From: Actinoalloteichus fjordicus
GTDB lineage: Bacteria > Actinomycetota > Actinomycetes > Mycobacteriales > Pseudonocardiaceae
Assembly: GCF_001941625.1 (NCBI RefSeq)
Contig: NZ_CP016076.1
Span: forward strand, 1-64,000
Reading direction: 5' to 3'
Length of the DNA stretch: 64,000 nucleotides
In this document: in pieces, positions 56,686 to 64,000 of the stretch
How the letters are laid out: every line of letters begins with the position of its first letter
Numbering within the stretch: position 1 is the stretch's first letter
Made by a program: the position numbers and the translations under genes
The notes under the pieces: generated by a model
The model's input: the letters and a program-made list of their open reading frames with translations, nothing else
The model's database searches: none
What the model was told of the DNA's origin: nothing

Positions 56686-57329
56686 GTCTCTGGGAGTACG
56701 TCAGCTCGCGTTGGGAACAGCTCGGCGTCGATGCCCTCCAGCACGCCAGTGCCGTGGTGCAGTGCACCTTGATCGCGGCGATCATCGGCGTGCTGATCGG
56801 CGTCGCCGTCTATCGCAGCCCGGCGGGCTCGTCGGTGGCGACCGCCCTGACCAGTGCGATCCTCACCGTGCCGTCCTTCGCACTGTTCGGGCTGCTGATC
56901 CCGGTGCTCGGGCTCGGCGTGCCGCCGACGGTGACGGCGCTGGTGCTCTACGCACTGCTGCCGATCGTGCGGAACACGATCGTCGGTCTCGGCGCGGTCG
57001 ACCCTTCGGTGGTCGACGCGGCGAGGGGCATCGGGATGAGCCGGTGGAGGGTGCTGACCAGGGTCGAGCTGCGGCTCGCCTGGCCTGCGGTGCTCACCGG
57101 GATGCGGGTCAGCACGCAGATGCTGATGGGCATCCTCGCCATCGCGGCCTACGCCAAGGGCCCCGGCCTCGGAAATCAGATCCTGACCGGGCTGGCCAGG
57201 GTCGGAAGCGCGAACGCGGTCAACTCGGCCGTCGCGGGAACGCTCGGCATCATCGCACTGGCCCTGTTGCTGGACGCGCTGTACATCGTGATCGGCCGAT
57301 TGACCACGTCAAGGGGTGTCCGTGTCTGA
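56682..57329 (+). CDS. Glycine betaine/choline ABC transporter permease (OpuC type)
   Basis: 215 residues with about six membrane spans and the EAA-like loop VDAARGIGMSRWRVLTRVELRLAWPAVLTG, typical of OpuCB/OpuCD permeases. GTG start overlaps the BCCT gene and its end overlaps the ATPase gene by 14 bases. First of two permeases in the operon. Confidence 0.93.
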   Translation: MSLWEYVSSRWEQLGVDALQHASAVVQCTLIAAIIGVLIGVAVYRSPAGSSVATALTSAILTVPSFALFGLLIPVLGLGVPPTVTALVLYALLPIVRNTIVGLGAVDPSVVDAARGIGMSRWRVLTRVELRLAWPAVLTGMRVSTQMLMGILAIAAYAKGPGLGNQILTGLARVGSANAVNSAVAGTLGIIALALLLDALYIVIGRLTTSRGVRV

Positions 57330-58524
57330 ATCGAGCAGTACAGCCGGTGCGGGAGCGCAGTCGGGCTCGAGGGATGGGGACAGTGTCGAGATCCATCTCG
57401 ACGAGGTCACCAAGCGCTACGGCAACCAGTCGGCACCCGCCGTCGACTCGGTGACCATGACGATCCCTGCGGGCGAGACGGTGGTCTTCGTCGGTCCGTC
57501 GGGCTGCGGCAAGACGACCACCATGAAGATGATCAACAGGTTGATCGAGCCGACATCCGGTCGGATCACCATCGGCGGTCGGGACGCGCTCAGCCTGAAC
57601 CCGGACGAACTGCGCCGCAGCATCGGTTACGCCATCCAGCAGGTCGGATTGTTCCCGCACCTGACGGTGGGGGAGAACATCGGCGTCGTGCCCGGCCTGC
57701 TCGGCTGGGACAAGGCGCGAATCCGGGCCAGGACCGAGGAGATGCTCGACCTGGTCGGCCTCGAGGTGGGCGAGTTCATCGGTCGCTTCCCTCGGCAGCT
57801 CTCCGGCGGTCAACAGCAGCGGATCGGCGTGGCCAGGGCGCTGGCCGCCGATCCGCCCGTGTTGCTGATGGACGAGCCCTTCGGCGCGGTCGACCCGATC
57901 ACCAGGGGAAACCTGCAGGACGAGCTGATGCGGCTCCAGGCCGAACTCGGCAAGACCATCGTCTTCGTCACGCACGACTTCGACGAGGCAGTCAAGCTGG
58001 GCGACCGGATCGCCGTGCTCGGCGATCAGTCCAGAATCCTCCAGTACGACACCCCCGAGGCGATCCTGGCCAACCCGGCGGACGACACGGTCGCAGGCTT
58101 CGTCGGCGCGGGTGCCTCGCTCAAGCAGCTCACGCTGCTGCGGGTGCGGGACATCGAACTGGAAGAGGTGCCGACGGCGACGGTGGAGGAGACTCCGGAG
58201 GCGCTGTCGGCCCGGCTGGGATCGCGGCAGGGCGCCGTGGGGCTGGTGCTGGACCGGCGACGCAGGCCGATCCGCTGGGCCACTCGGCGTGAACTGAGCA
58301 GGGCGGGCACGCTGGCCACGGTGGGACGGCCGGTCGCCGACAGCGTCGACCGGGCCTCCACCCTGCAGGACGCGTTGGAGGCGATCCTGACCGACGACGA
58401 CGGTTACGCCGTGGTCACCCGGTCGCGGGGCGAGTACGCCGGGGTGGTCGGCATCGACACTCTGATGGCCACCATCCGGCAGCTGCGGGAGCAGCACGAG
58501 GGTGACGACGGGGCCACGTCGTGA
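57316..58524 (+). CDS. opuCA: Glycine betaine/choline ABC transporter ATP-binding protein
   Basis: 402 residues. Walker A GPSGCGKTT near 59, Q-loop IQQVGLFPHLT, signature LSGGQQQRIGVARAL and Walker B LLMDEPFGAVD, with the switch His in VTHDFDEA. The C-terminal region after residue 270 contains a CBS-type tandem (LVLDRRRRPIRWATRREL, VVTRSRGEYAGVVGIDTL), as in OpuCA, where it senses ionic strength or cyclic nucleotides. The start is GTG 57316. Confidence 0.95.
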   Translation: MSVSESSSTAGAGAQSGSRDGDSVEIHLDEVTKRYGNQSAPAVDSVTMTIPAGETVVFVGPSGCGKTTTMKMINRLIEPTSGRITIGGRDALSLNPDELRRSIGYAIQQVGLFPHLTVGENIGVVPGLLGWDKARIRARTEEMLDLVGLEVGEFIGRFPRQLSGGQQQRIGVARALAADPPVLLMDEPFGAVDPITRGNLQDELMRLQAELGKTIVFVTHDFDEAVKLGDRIAVLGDQSRILQYDTPEAILANPADDTVAGFVGAGASLKQLTLLRVRDIELEEVPTATVEETPEALSARLGSRQGAVGLVLDRRRRPIRWATRRELSRAGTLATVGRPVADSVDRASTLQDALEAILTDDDGYAVVTRSRGEYAGVVGIDTLMATIRQLREQHEGDDGATS

Positions 58525-59303
58525 CCACGGACGTCGCACAGGGTGCGACGCCGGAGATGGACTCGGGCTCGCGGCGCGCGGATCGGCTTCGGCTGTTCAT
58601 CGAGCCTGCGATCGTGTTGGCCTTGGTCGCCGGAGTGCTCGTCTGGGCGTTCACCAGGGAACTGGACGACATCGAGGCCCGCAACATCAACTTCCCGGTG
58701 CTCCTCTCGCTGACCTGGGAACACATCCAGATCACCGTCATGGTGACCTTGATCGTGCTGCTGGTGGCGGTGCCGCTGGGGATCCTGGCGACCAGGCCGT
58801 GGGCCAGGTTCGTCGCACCGGTCATCTTGATCATCGCCAACATCGGTCAGGCCGCACCCGCGATCGGCATCCTGGTGTTGTTCTTCCTGTGGACCGGGCA
58901 GACGGGGTTCTGGATCGTGGTGCTCCCCACCGCGCTCTACGCCCTGCTCCCGGTGCTGCGCAACACCATGATCGGCATCCAGCAGGTGGATGCCAGCCTG
59001 CTGGAGGCCGGTCGAGGCGTCGGCATGTCGAGCTTCACCGTCCTGCGCCGTATCGAGCTGCCCCTGGCCGTCCCGTTCGTGCTGGCGGGCCTGCGCACCT
59101 CCCTGGTGCTGGCCGTCGGCGTCGCGACGCTGGCGTTCTTCGTCGGCGGCGGGGGACTGGGCGAGCTGATCGACGCGGGCTACAAGCTCGGCAGGCCGTC
59201 GATCCTGGTGGTGGGTGCGACGCTGGCGATGGCGTTGGCATTGCTGGTGGACTGGCTCGGCGGGCTCGCCGAGCGGCTGCTCGGACCGAAGGGACTGCGA
59301 TGA
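58521..59303 (+). CDS. Glycine betaine/choline ABC transporter permease (OpuC type), second
   Basis: 260 residues with a 25-residue cytoplasmic N-terminus, about six spans and the EAA-like loop LLEAGRGVGMSSFTVLRRIELPLAVPFVLAG. GTG start overlaps the ATPase stop by 4 bases (GTGA). It forms the permease heterodimer with the gene at 56682. Confidence 0.93.
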   Translation: MTTDVAQGATPEMDSGSRRADRLRLFIEPAIVLALVAGVLVWAFTRELDDIEARNINFPVLLSLTWEHIQITVMVTLIVLLVAVPLGILATRPWARFVAPVILIIANIGQAAPAIGILVLFFLWTGQTGFWIVVLPTALYALLPVLRNTMIGIQQVDASLLEAGRGVGMSSFTVLRRIELPLAVPFVLAGLRTSLVLAVGVATLAFFVGGGGLGELIDAGYKLGRPSILVVGATLAMALALLVDWLGGLAERLLGPKGLR

Positions 59304-60292
59304 GTCGGACGCGTAACCGCGTCGCCCTGTGGGGGACGACGATGCTGGCCTCGGTGTCGATGCTCGCGGGCTGCGGGCTCAGCTCCGGCGCGGCCCTGGC
59401 CCTGGAGGTCGGGCCGGGCTCGATTGAGGCGAATCCCGCGTTCGAGGGGGCCGTCTTCACGGTCGGTTCGAAGGACTTCACCGAGAACTGGCTGCTCGGA
59501 TACATCACCTTGTTCTCGCTGTCCGCCGCAGGGGCCGAGGTGCGGGACCTGACCAACATTCAGGGCTCGAACAGCGCGCGGGACGCTCAGGCGGCCGGGC
59601 AGATCGACATGATGTGGGAGTACACCGGCACGTCGTGGATCTCTTACAACGGCAACGTCGATCCGATCCCGGACGCCGTGGAGCAGTACGAGGCGGTGGC
59701 CGAGCTGGACCAGCGGGAACATCAGCTGGTGTGGACGGCGATGTCCCCGGTGGACAACACCTACGCCTTCGCGATGAACCGGGAGAACGCCGAACGCCTC
59801 GGGGTGGAGACGCTCTCTGATCTCGCGGTGCTCGCCGAGGAGGACCCGGCCGAGGCCACCTTCTGCGTCGAGACCGAGTTCGCGAGCCGGAACGACGGGA
59901 TGCCGGGGGTGCTGGAGACCTACGGGTTCACCGTTCCGCCGGAGAACATCAACACCCTCGGCATCGGGCCGATCTACCAGGCCACCGCCGACGGCGAGGT
60001 CTGCAACTTCGGCGAGATCTTCAGCACCGACGGCCGCGTCCTCGGGCTCGACCTGGTGGTGCTCGAGGACGACCGGCAGTTCTTCCCCCGCTACAACGCC
60101 TCCGTCGTGGTGCGGGAGGAGGTCATCGACGAGTACCCGCAGGTCAGGGAGGTACTCGACCCGGTGGCCGAGCGGCTGAACAACGATGTGATGCGGGAGC
60201 TCAACGCGAAGGTCGACGTGGAGGGCCAGGACCCGGACCAGGTGGCCAGGGACTGGCTCATCCAGGAGGGCTTCGTCACGGCGGCAGGGTGA
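59300..60292 (+). CDS. Glycine betaine/choline-binding lipoprotein of the ABC transporter
   Basis: 330 residues from ATG 59300. Signal with lipobox SMLAGC, so it is a lipid-anchored substrate-binding protein. The OpuAC domain includes FTVGSKDFTENWLLGYI and MMWEYTGTSWISYNG, with Trp/Tyr residues that form the aromatic cage for quaternary amines. The C-terminal GQDPDQVARDWLIQEGF is typical. ATG overlaps the permease stop by 4 bases. A strong terminator follows. Confidence 0.94.
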   Translation: MSRTRNRVALWGTTMLASVSMLAGCGLSSGAALALEVGPGSIEANPAFEGAVFTVGSKDFTENWLLGYITLFSLSAAGAEVRDLTNIQGSNSARDAQAAGQIDMMWEYTGTSWISYNGNVDPIPDAVEQYEAVAELDQREHQLVWTAMSPVDNTYAFAMNRENAERLGVETLSDLAVLAEEDPAEATFCVETEFASRNDGMPGVLETYGFTVPPENINTLGIGPIYQATADGEVCNFGEIFSTDGRVLGLDLVVLEDDRQFFPRYNASVVVREEVIDEYPQVREVLDPVAERLNNDVMRELNAKVDVEGQDPDQVARDWLIQEGFVTAAG

Positions 60293-60333
60293 GGACACCG
60301 TGAACGGCAGCGGCCCGGCAGGAGCGCGGGTTC

Positions 60334-60380
60334 ACATGGTCGTCGCAACGCCTCGATGTGAGGGGTTGCGACGACCATGT
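60334..60380. terminator. Strong terminator of the osmoprotectant operon
   Basis: A perfect 16-bp stem ACATGGTCGTCGCAAC (60334-60349) with 60365-60380 and a 15-base loop, followed by CGTTTTCGG with a T run. 42 bases after the last operon stop. Confidence 0.9.
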
Positions 60381-60676
60381 CGTTTTCGGGGGATGGTGGG
60401 TGTCCGGGTGACGGGGAGGCCCGCTCCTGCGGGAGATTCGCTCTCCGGGCGCCTCAGCCGGTCTTAGAGCGGGCTCCACTCGGTCGGGACTACCCCTGGC
60501 GGCGCCGGTCGTCGGCGCCACGTCCGCGTCGGGCGTCCGGGCTGATCTTCTGACGGCTGCCTGCCCGGCACCTGGCCGAAGCAGGCGCCAGGCAGGCGCC
60601 AGGCAGGCGACGGACGCCAGCGGACGCGACAGCGGGCAGCAGGGTCTGCGGGCCCCTTGGTGTGATCGCGTCGTGG
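60381..60676. other. Gap with short direct repeats
   Basis: No gene is supported in these 296 bases. Three CAGGCAGGCG/CCAGGCAGGCG words at 60582-60610 form a short tandem repeat. Confidence 0.4.
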
Positions 60677-61210
60677 TCAGCCCGCCGTCGTGCGCGTGCC
60701 GTCGGAACGGGCCGATGCGGCGGGCCCGGCGCCGTCCGTGGTCGATCCGGGGCGCGTGCCGAGGCCGAACCGCCGCAGCAGTTCGTCCTCCACCTGCGCC
60801 AATTCGGCGTCTACTGCCCGGTGCGCCGCCCGCCGCCGTTCGCCGGGCATCCGCTCCGCTGCCCGGACTGCGGCGAGGAGCTGCCGAAGCCGGGGCTCGA
60901 TTCCGACGGCGAAGCGGGCGTCCTCGTGCTTTCCGCCGTCCTGCTCGCGGAGCGAGGCGAGCGCCTCCGTCACGCCGACGATCCGTGCGTGCAATGCGGC
61001 ACCCTTGCCACTGAACTCGGCCAGCCGCTCGACCGGGACGCCGAGCCGCCGGGCCCGCAGCCGATCGACGGCGTCGCGGGCCGAGGCCGCCGCGCCTGCG
61101 GCGAACGGCAGCAGCACCGGCGCCGCGACTGGGATCAGCACCTTCGCCAGACTCGCCAGCCGCCTGCCGCGTCCCTTCGAAGAGGGATCGTCCTTCTTTC
61201 GTCGTGCCAT
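60677..61210 (-). CDS. DUF6474-like conserved protein
   Basis: ATG 61210 (GGAGG about 10 bases upstream) gives 177 residues (MARRKKDDPSSKGRGRRL). A hydrophobic stretch (VLIPVAAPVLLPFAAGAAA, about 22-42) follows a basic start. The conserved core has RARRLGVPVERLAEFSGKGAALHARIVGV, then a helical region ending LAQVEDELLRRFG and a disordered tail. I recall this as the DUF6474 family in mycobacteria and relatives; function unknown. The longer frame to 61303 overlaps the divergent gene's promoter and is not chosen. Confidence 0.75.
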   Translation of the reverse strand: MARRKKDDPSSKGRGRRLASLAKVLIPVAAPVLLPFAAGAAASARDAVDRLRARRLGVPVERLAEFSGKGAALHARIVGVTEALASLREQDGGKHEDARFAVGIEPRLRQLLAAVRAAERMPGERRRAAHRAVDAELAQVEDELLRRFGLGTRPGSTTDGAGPAASARSDGTRTTAG

Positions 61211-61382
61211 CGCCCTGAGCACCTCCGCCTTCCTGCCTGGAGCCCCCGTCCTGGAGCACCGGCTGGGACTGCCGCCTGGCGAACACCAGCTGGAGATCGC
61301 CAATCGTGCCAGATCAGGCCCCGGGCGCGTGCAACCTCGGGTATCGACCCGGCAGGCCGGGGCTTGCGCTTACGCTCGATGG

Positions 61383-63095
61383 GTGACGGACACGGTGCTT
61401 CTCGACGCGGGGGTGGTGACGCGGTGTCGACGTCGGGTTCATCTGGAGAACGACCCGACGATGACGGACACGCCCAAGGCAGGCCCGGACACGGCGGCCG
61501 AGCAGCGGATGGCCGACGCGGCCACCCACCGGGCGAACGTCGGCAGGCGGCTCGCTGACCTGCACCAAGCCGACTGGGTCGAGATCGCCCGCGACCTGCC
61601 GTCGAGCGTCAGAGCCCGCGCCACGCTCGACGCGATGGAGGCCGAGGCGTCGTTCATCTGGGGGGCGCAGCTGCCCGGCGACCCCGACCACGGGCGACGC
61701 GGCGGCATCGACCTGCTCGTGCGGGCCGACGGCCGTTATCTCCCCGTCCTGGTGGTTCGGCACAAGGTGAGCGATCCCGGTTCCGGGGTGCGCACCAGCC
61801 CGCTGGAGACCCCGACCTTCGCCGCCGCCCGGCCTGATCCGAGGCGCAAGGCGCGGCCGCAGGCCAGGGACCAGCTCCGGCTCGCCCACATCCACCGCCT
61901 GCTTCAGGCGGTCGAGGCTCGGCTGGTCGGGGACCGTGCAGAGCAGGATCGACCACGGTCGGGCAGGCGCAGGTCGGTCGGCAGCGCCGCGCCGGGCGGA
62001 CGGAACCGTGCCGTAGGCGGTGTCATCGGGATGGACGCCGACGTCGTGGTCTGGCACGACCTGGAGGCACCCAACTGGCCGGGCGGCCGGACGGCGCTGG
62101 ACGAGTACGACCGGCGGTTCGCCGACCGTCTCGCCGTCGCAGCGGCGGCTGCCGCCGGTGACGAGCCCCTGGCCCGGCCGTCGCGCATTCTCGAATGCCG
62201 TTCCTGCCCGTGGTGGCCGGTGTGCGAGCAGGCGCTGCGCGCCGATCGGGACGTCAGTCTGGTGGTTCGGGGCGAGGACGCGACGGCGTTCCGCTCCATC
62301 GGGGTGCGCACCGTCGACGGGCTCGCCGCCCTGGACCCGCAGGGCAGGCCGCCGGTGCCGTTGATGGGCGCCGGGTTCGGTGACTCCGTCGTGCTGGCCA
62401 GGGCGTGGCTGCGGGGTCTGTCGATGATCCGCCGAGTCCGTGACGTCCGGGTGCCGCGCGCCGACGTCGAGGTGGACGTCGACATGGAGAGCTTCGGCGA
62501 CGGCGGCGCGTACCTGTGGGGCGCGCTGCTGTCCGGTTCCGACGTCGGCGAGCCCGCCGGGTACCGCGCCTTCGCGACCTGGGAGCCGGTCCCGACCTCG
62601 GATGAGGCCAGGTCGTTCTCCGAGTTCTGGGCGTGGCTGCGGACGATTCGGATGCGGGCCGCGGCGCGGGGCCTGACCTTCCGGGCCTACTGCTACAACG
62701 AGCTGGCGGAGAACCGCTGGCTGCTGTCCTCGGCGAGCCGATTCGAGGGCGTGGCAGGCGTGCCCGCCGTCGCCGAGGTTCGGGCCTTCATCCAGTCCGA
62801 GGAATGGGTCGACCTCTTCGCGATCGTCCGCGAGCAGTTCCTCTGCGCACAGGGGCGGGGACTCAAGACGATCGCGCCGGAGGCAGGGTTCTCGTGGCGA
62901 GATCCGGAGGCGGGGGGCGAGAACTCGATGCGCTGGTATCGCGACGCGGTCGGCTTGGACGGCCTCCCACCGGACGCGCGCCAGCGTGATCGGCTGCTCC
63001 GCTACAACGAGGACGATGTGCAGGCGACCTTGACCCTGCGTCGCTGGATGACCTCGACCGCCATGACGCAGGTGCCCTACGCGGGGGATCTCTGA
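61383..63095 (+). CDS. TM0106-family RecB-like nuclease with iron-sulfur motif
   Basis: 570 residues from GTG 61383, perhaps leaderless (TACGCT just upstream). An N-terminal RecB-like region has Cys15, Asp110 in GGIDLLVR and Lys128 in VVRHK. Cys272, Cys275 and Cys281 (ECRSCPWWPVC) with Cys15 form the four-Cys iron-sulfur pattern of AddB/Cas4-type nucleases. A C-terminal RNase H-like DEDD exonuclease domain has Asp367/Glu369 (VDVDMES) and YNEDDVQATLTL. This is the TM0106 family; the biological role is not established, probably DNA repair. Confidence 0.9.
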   Translation: MTDTVLLDAGVVTRCRRRVHLENDPTMTDTPKAGPDTAAEQRMADAATHRANVGRRLADLHQADWVEIARDLPSSVRARATLDAMEAEASFIWGAQLPGDPDHGRRGGIDLLVRADGRYLPVLVVRHKVSDPGSGVRTSPLETPTFAAARPDPRRKARPQARDQLRLAHIHRLLQAVEARLVGDRAEQDRPRSGRRRSVGSAAPGGRNRAVGGVIGMDADVVVWHDLEAPNWPGGRTALDEYDRRFADRLAVAAAAAAGDEPLARPSRILECRSCPWWPVCEQALRADRDVSLVVRGEDATAFRSIGVRTVDGLAALDPQGRPPVPLMGAGFGDSVVLARAWLRGLSMIRRVRDVRVPRADVEVDVDMESFGDGGAYLWGALLSGSDVGEPAGYRAFATWEPVPTSDEARSFSEFWAWLRTIRMRAAARGLTFRAYCYNELAENRWLLSSASRFEGVAGVPAVAEVRAFIQSEEWVDLFAIVREQFLCAQGRGLKTIAPEAGFSWRDPEAGGENSMRWYRDAVGLDGLPPDARQRDRLLRYNEDDVQATLTLRRWMTSTAMTQVPYAGDL

Positions 63096-63368
63096 AGTCG
63101 GGGGATCTCTGAGGCCGGGGGCATCGCCGTCGCTCGGGATCGCCCGGCTCCGCCCCGAGGGGCCTGCGGCCGGAATGCACGATGCCCCGACCGCGCGAGA
63201 TCGCGAGCAGGCCCGCCACGGCGATCGGGCACCGCTCGGCGGCGCAGGTGCCCAGGCAGGCCCGAGGACGGTCGTGGTTGGTGCTGTCGATCGCCGACGG
63301 CGCCGCGTCGGCCTGCTGCGGCGACGCGGCGGTCCCGAGATAGATCAGTGTTCGGTCGGCGAGTCGCT
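63096..63368. other. Gap between convergent nuclease and SDR genes
   Basis: No gene is seen in these 273 bases. GGGGCATCG (63118-63126) and CGATGCCCC (63180-63188) are inverted, with a 53-base loop; a termination role is doubtful. Confidence 0.35.
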
Positions 63369-64000
63369 TCAGCGCGGCGGCATCCGCAGCGCACCGTCGA
63401 GCCGGATGGTCTCGCCGTTGAGGTAGTCCTGCGCGATGATCGACAGGGCCAGCGTCGCGTAGTCCTCAGGGTGACCCATGCGCTTGGGGAACTGGAGGTT
63501 CGACTCCAGCTTCTCGCGGAACCCGGGCGTGATGCCTGCCATCATCGGCGTGCTGAGGATGCCGGGCGCGATGGTCATCACCCGGATGCCCAGCGAGGCC
63601 AGGTCACGGGCGGCGGGCAGCGTCATCCCCGCGACGCCGCCCTTGGACGCCGAATACGCGGCCTGCCCGACCTGACCCTCGAACGCGGCGACCGAGGCGG
63701 TGTTGATGACCACGCCCCGGTGACCCTCCTCGAGCGGCTCGGTGGCGGCCATCGCCTCGGCTGCCAGGCGCATCACGTTGAACGTGCCGATCAGGTTGAT
63801 CTCGATGACCTTGCGGAACAGCTCCAGGTCATGGACGCCCTTGCGGCTGAGAATGCGACCGGCGTCGGCGACGCCCGCGCAGTTCACCGCGACCCGCAGC
63901 GGCAGGCCGGAACCCGTGGCCGTCTCGACGGCGGCCTGCACCTGTTCCGCGCTGCGCACGTCGGCGGCGAGGAACCGGACTCCGTCGACGGGGGCCGCCG
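63369..64000 (-). CDS. Short-chain dehydrogenase/reductase (partial, 5' end outside window)
   Basis: The frame is open to the window edge, so the start and the cofactor motif are missing. About 210 residues are visible: [26 protein letters not shown], the catalytic Ser region [13 protein letters not shown] and the catalytic YxxxK in [10 protein letters not shown]. The ending [33 protein letters not shown] fits 3-hydroxyacyl-CoA dehydrogenase type 2 (HSD10-like) enzymes of fatty-acid or branched-chain amino-acid degradation. The specific substrate is inferred only. Confidence 0.88.
   Translation of the reverse strand, partial: AAPVDGVRFLAADVRSAEQVQAAVETATGSGLPLRVAVNCAGVADAGRILSRKGVHDLELFRKVIEINLIGTFNVMRLAAEAMAATEPLEEGHRGVVINTASVAAFEGQVGQAAYSASKGGVAGMTLPAARDLASLGIRVMTIAPGILSTPMMAGITPGFREKLESNLQFPKRMGHPEDYATLALSIIAQDYLNGETIRLDGALRMPPR

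Noticed and set aside
61383-63095. Cas4-like protein as sign of a CRISPR system
   Set aside because: The iron-sulfur Cys pattern is shared, but the RNase H-like C-terminal domain marks the TM0106 family, and there are no other cas genes or arrays.
63118-63188. Terminator between nuclease and SDR genes
   Set aside because: Arms of 9 bp are separated by a 53-base loop; too weak to call.

Overview
The window starts at dnaA and is a high-GC actinobacterial chromosome origin region. Gene order is the classic one: dnaA, oriC, dnaN, gnd, recF, dciA, gyrB, gyrA, a DUF3566 gene, tRNA-Ile, tRNA-Ala, ppiA, crgA, trpG, then pknB-pknA-pbpA-rodA-pstP-fhaB-fhaA on the minus strand. Together with the very high GC3, the long DnaA linker and frequent GTG starts, this suggests a member of the Pseudonocardiaceae. 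An Actinoalloteichus-like organism is my guess, but the sequence alone does not settle the genus.

Layout. Positions 1-7112 hold the replication initiation block, with DnaA boxes in oriC (about 2364-2604) and a second set inside the 5' end of dciA (6491-6520). Positions 7571-13222 hold gyrB, gyrA and the DUF3566 membrane protein. Two tRNA genes follow, with a 40-residue DLW-39-type protein between them. Positions 13804-19217 are less conserved: a possibly frameshifted gene, a methyltransferase, a lipoprotein, a DUF418 membrane protein with a divergent TetR regulator, and a one-TM protein. From 19278 the conserved order resumes: ppiA, rhomboid protease, a third DnaA-box cluster (20870-20940), crgA, a class E sortase with a huge low-complexity N-terminus, a 58-residue membrane protein, and trpG. 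Positions 25852-35582 are the cell-wall growth and division operon of Ser/Thr kinases, PP2C phosphatase, FHA proteins, RodA and PBP. A divergent tRNA-Leu follows.

Positions 35807-37092 are mostly gene-poor, then comes argS. The accessory part begins after argS. Its most striking gene (40927-44271) encodes 1114 residues that appear to join an IucA/IucC-like siderophore-synthetase segment to a PvcA/DIT1-like isocyanide-synthase domain. Further on are a Cys-rich small protein, a TetR/methyltransferase pair, and a divergent locus with two small conserved proteins on one side and an HTH-TPR regulator translationally coupled to an aminoglycoside-phosphotransferase-like kinase on the other. A copper operon (membrane protein, YcnI, CopC, CopD) is followed by an osmoprotectant operon that carries both a BCCT transporter and a full OpuC-type ABC importer, closed by a strong 16-bp-stem terminator. 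The window ends with a DUF6474-like protein, a TM0106-type RecB-like nuclease and the 3' part of a short-chain dehydrogenase running off the edge.

I saw no insertion sequences, prophage genes, integrases, rRNA genes or CRISPR arrays. All functional calls rest on motif recognition and gene order; no database search was possible.
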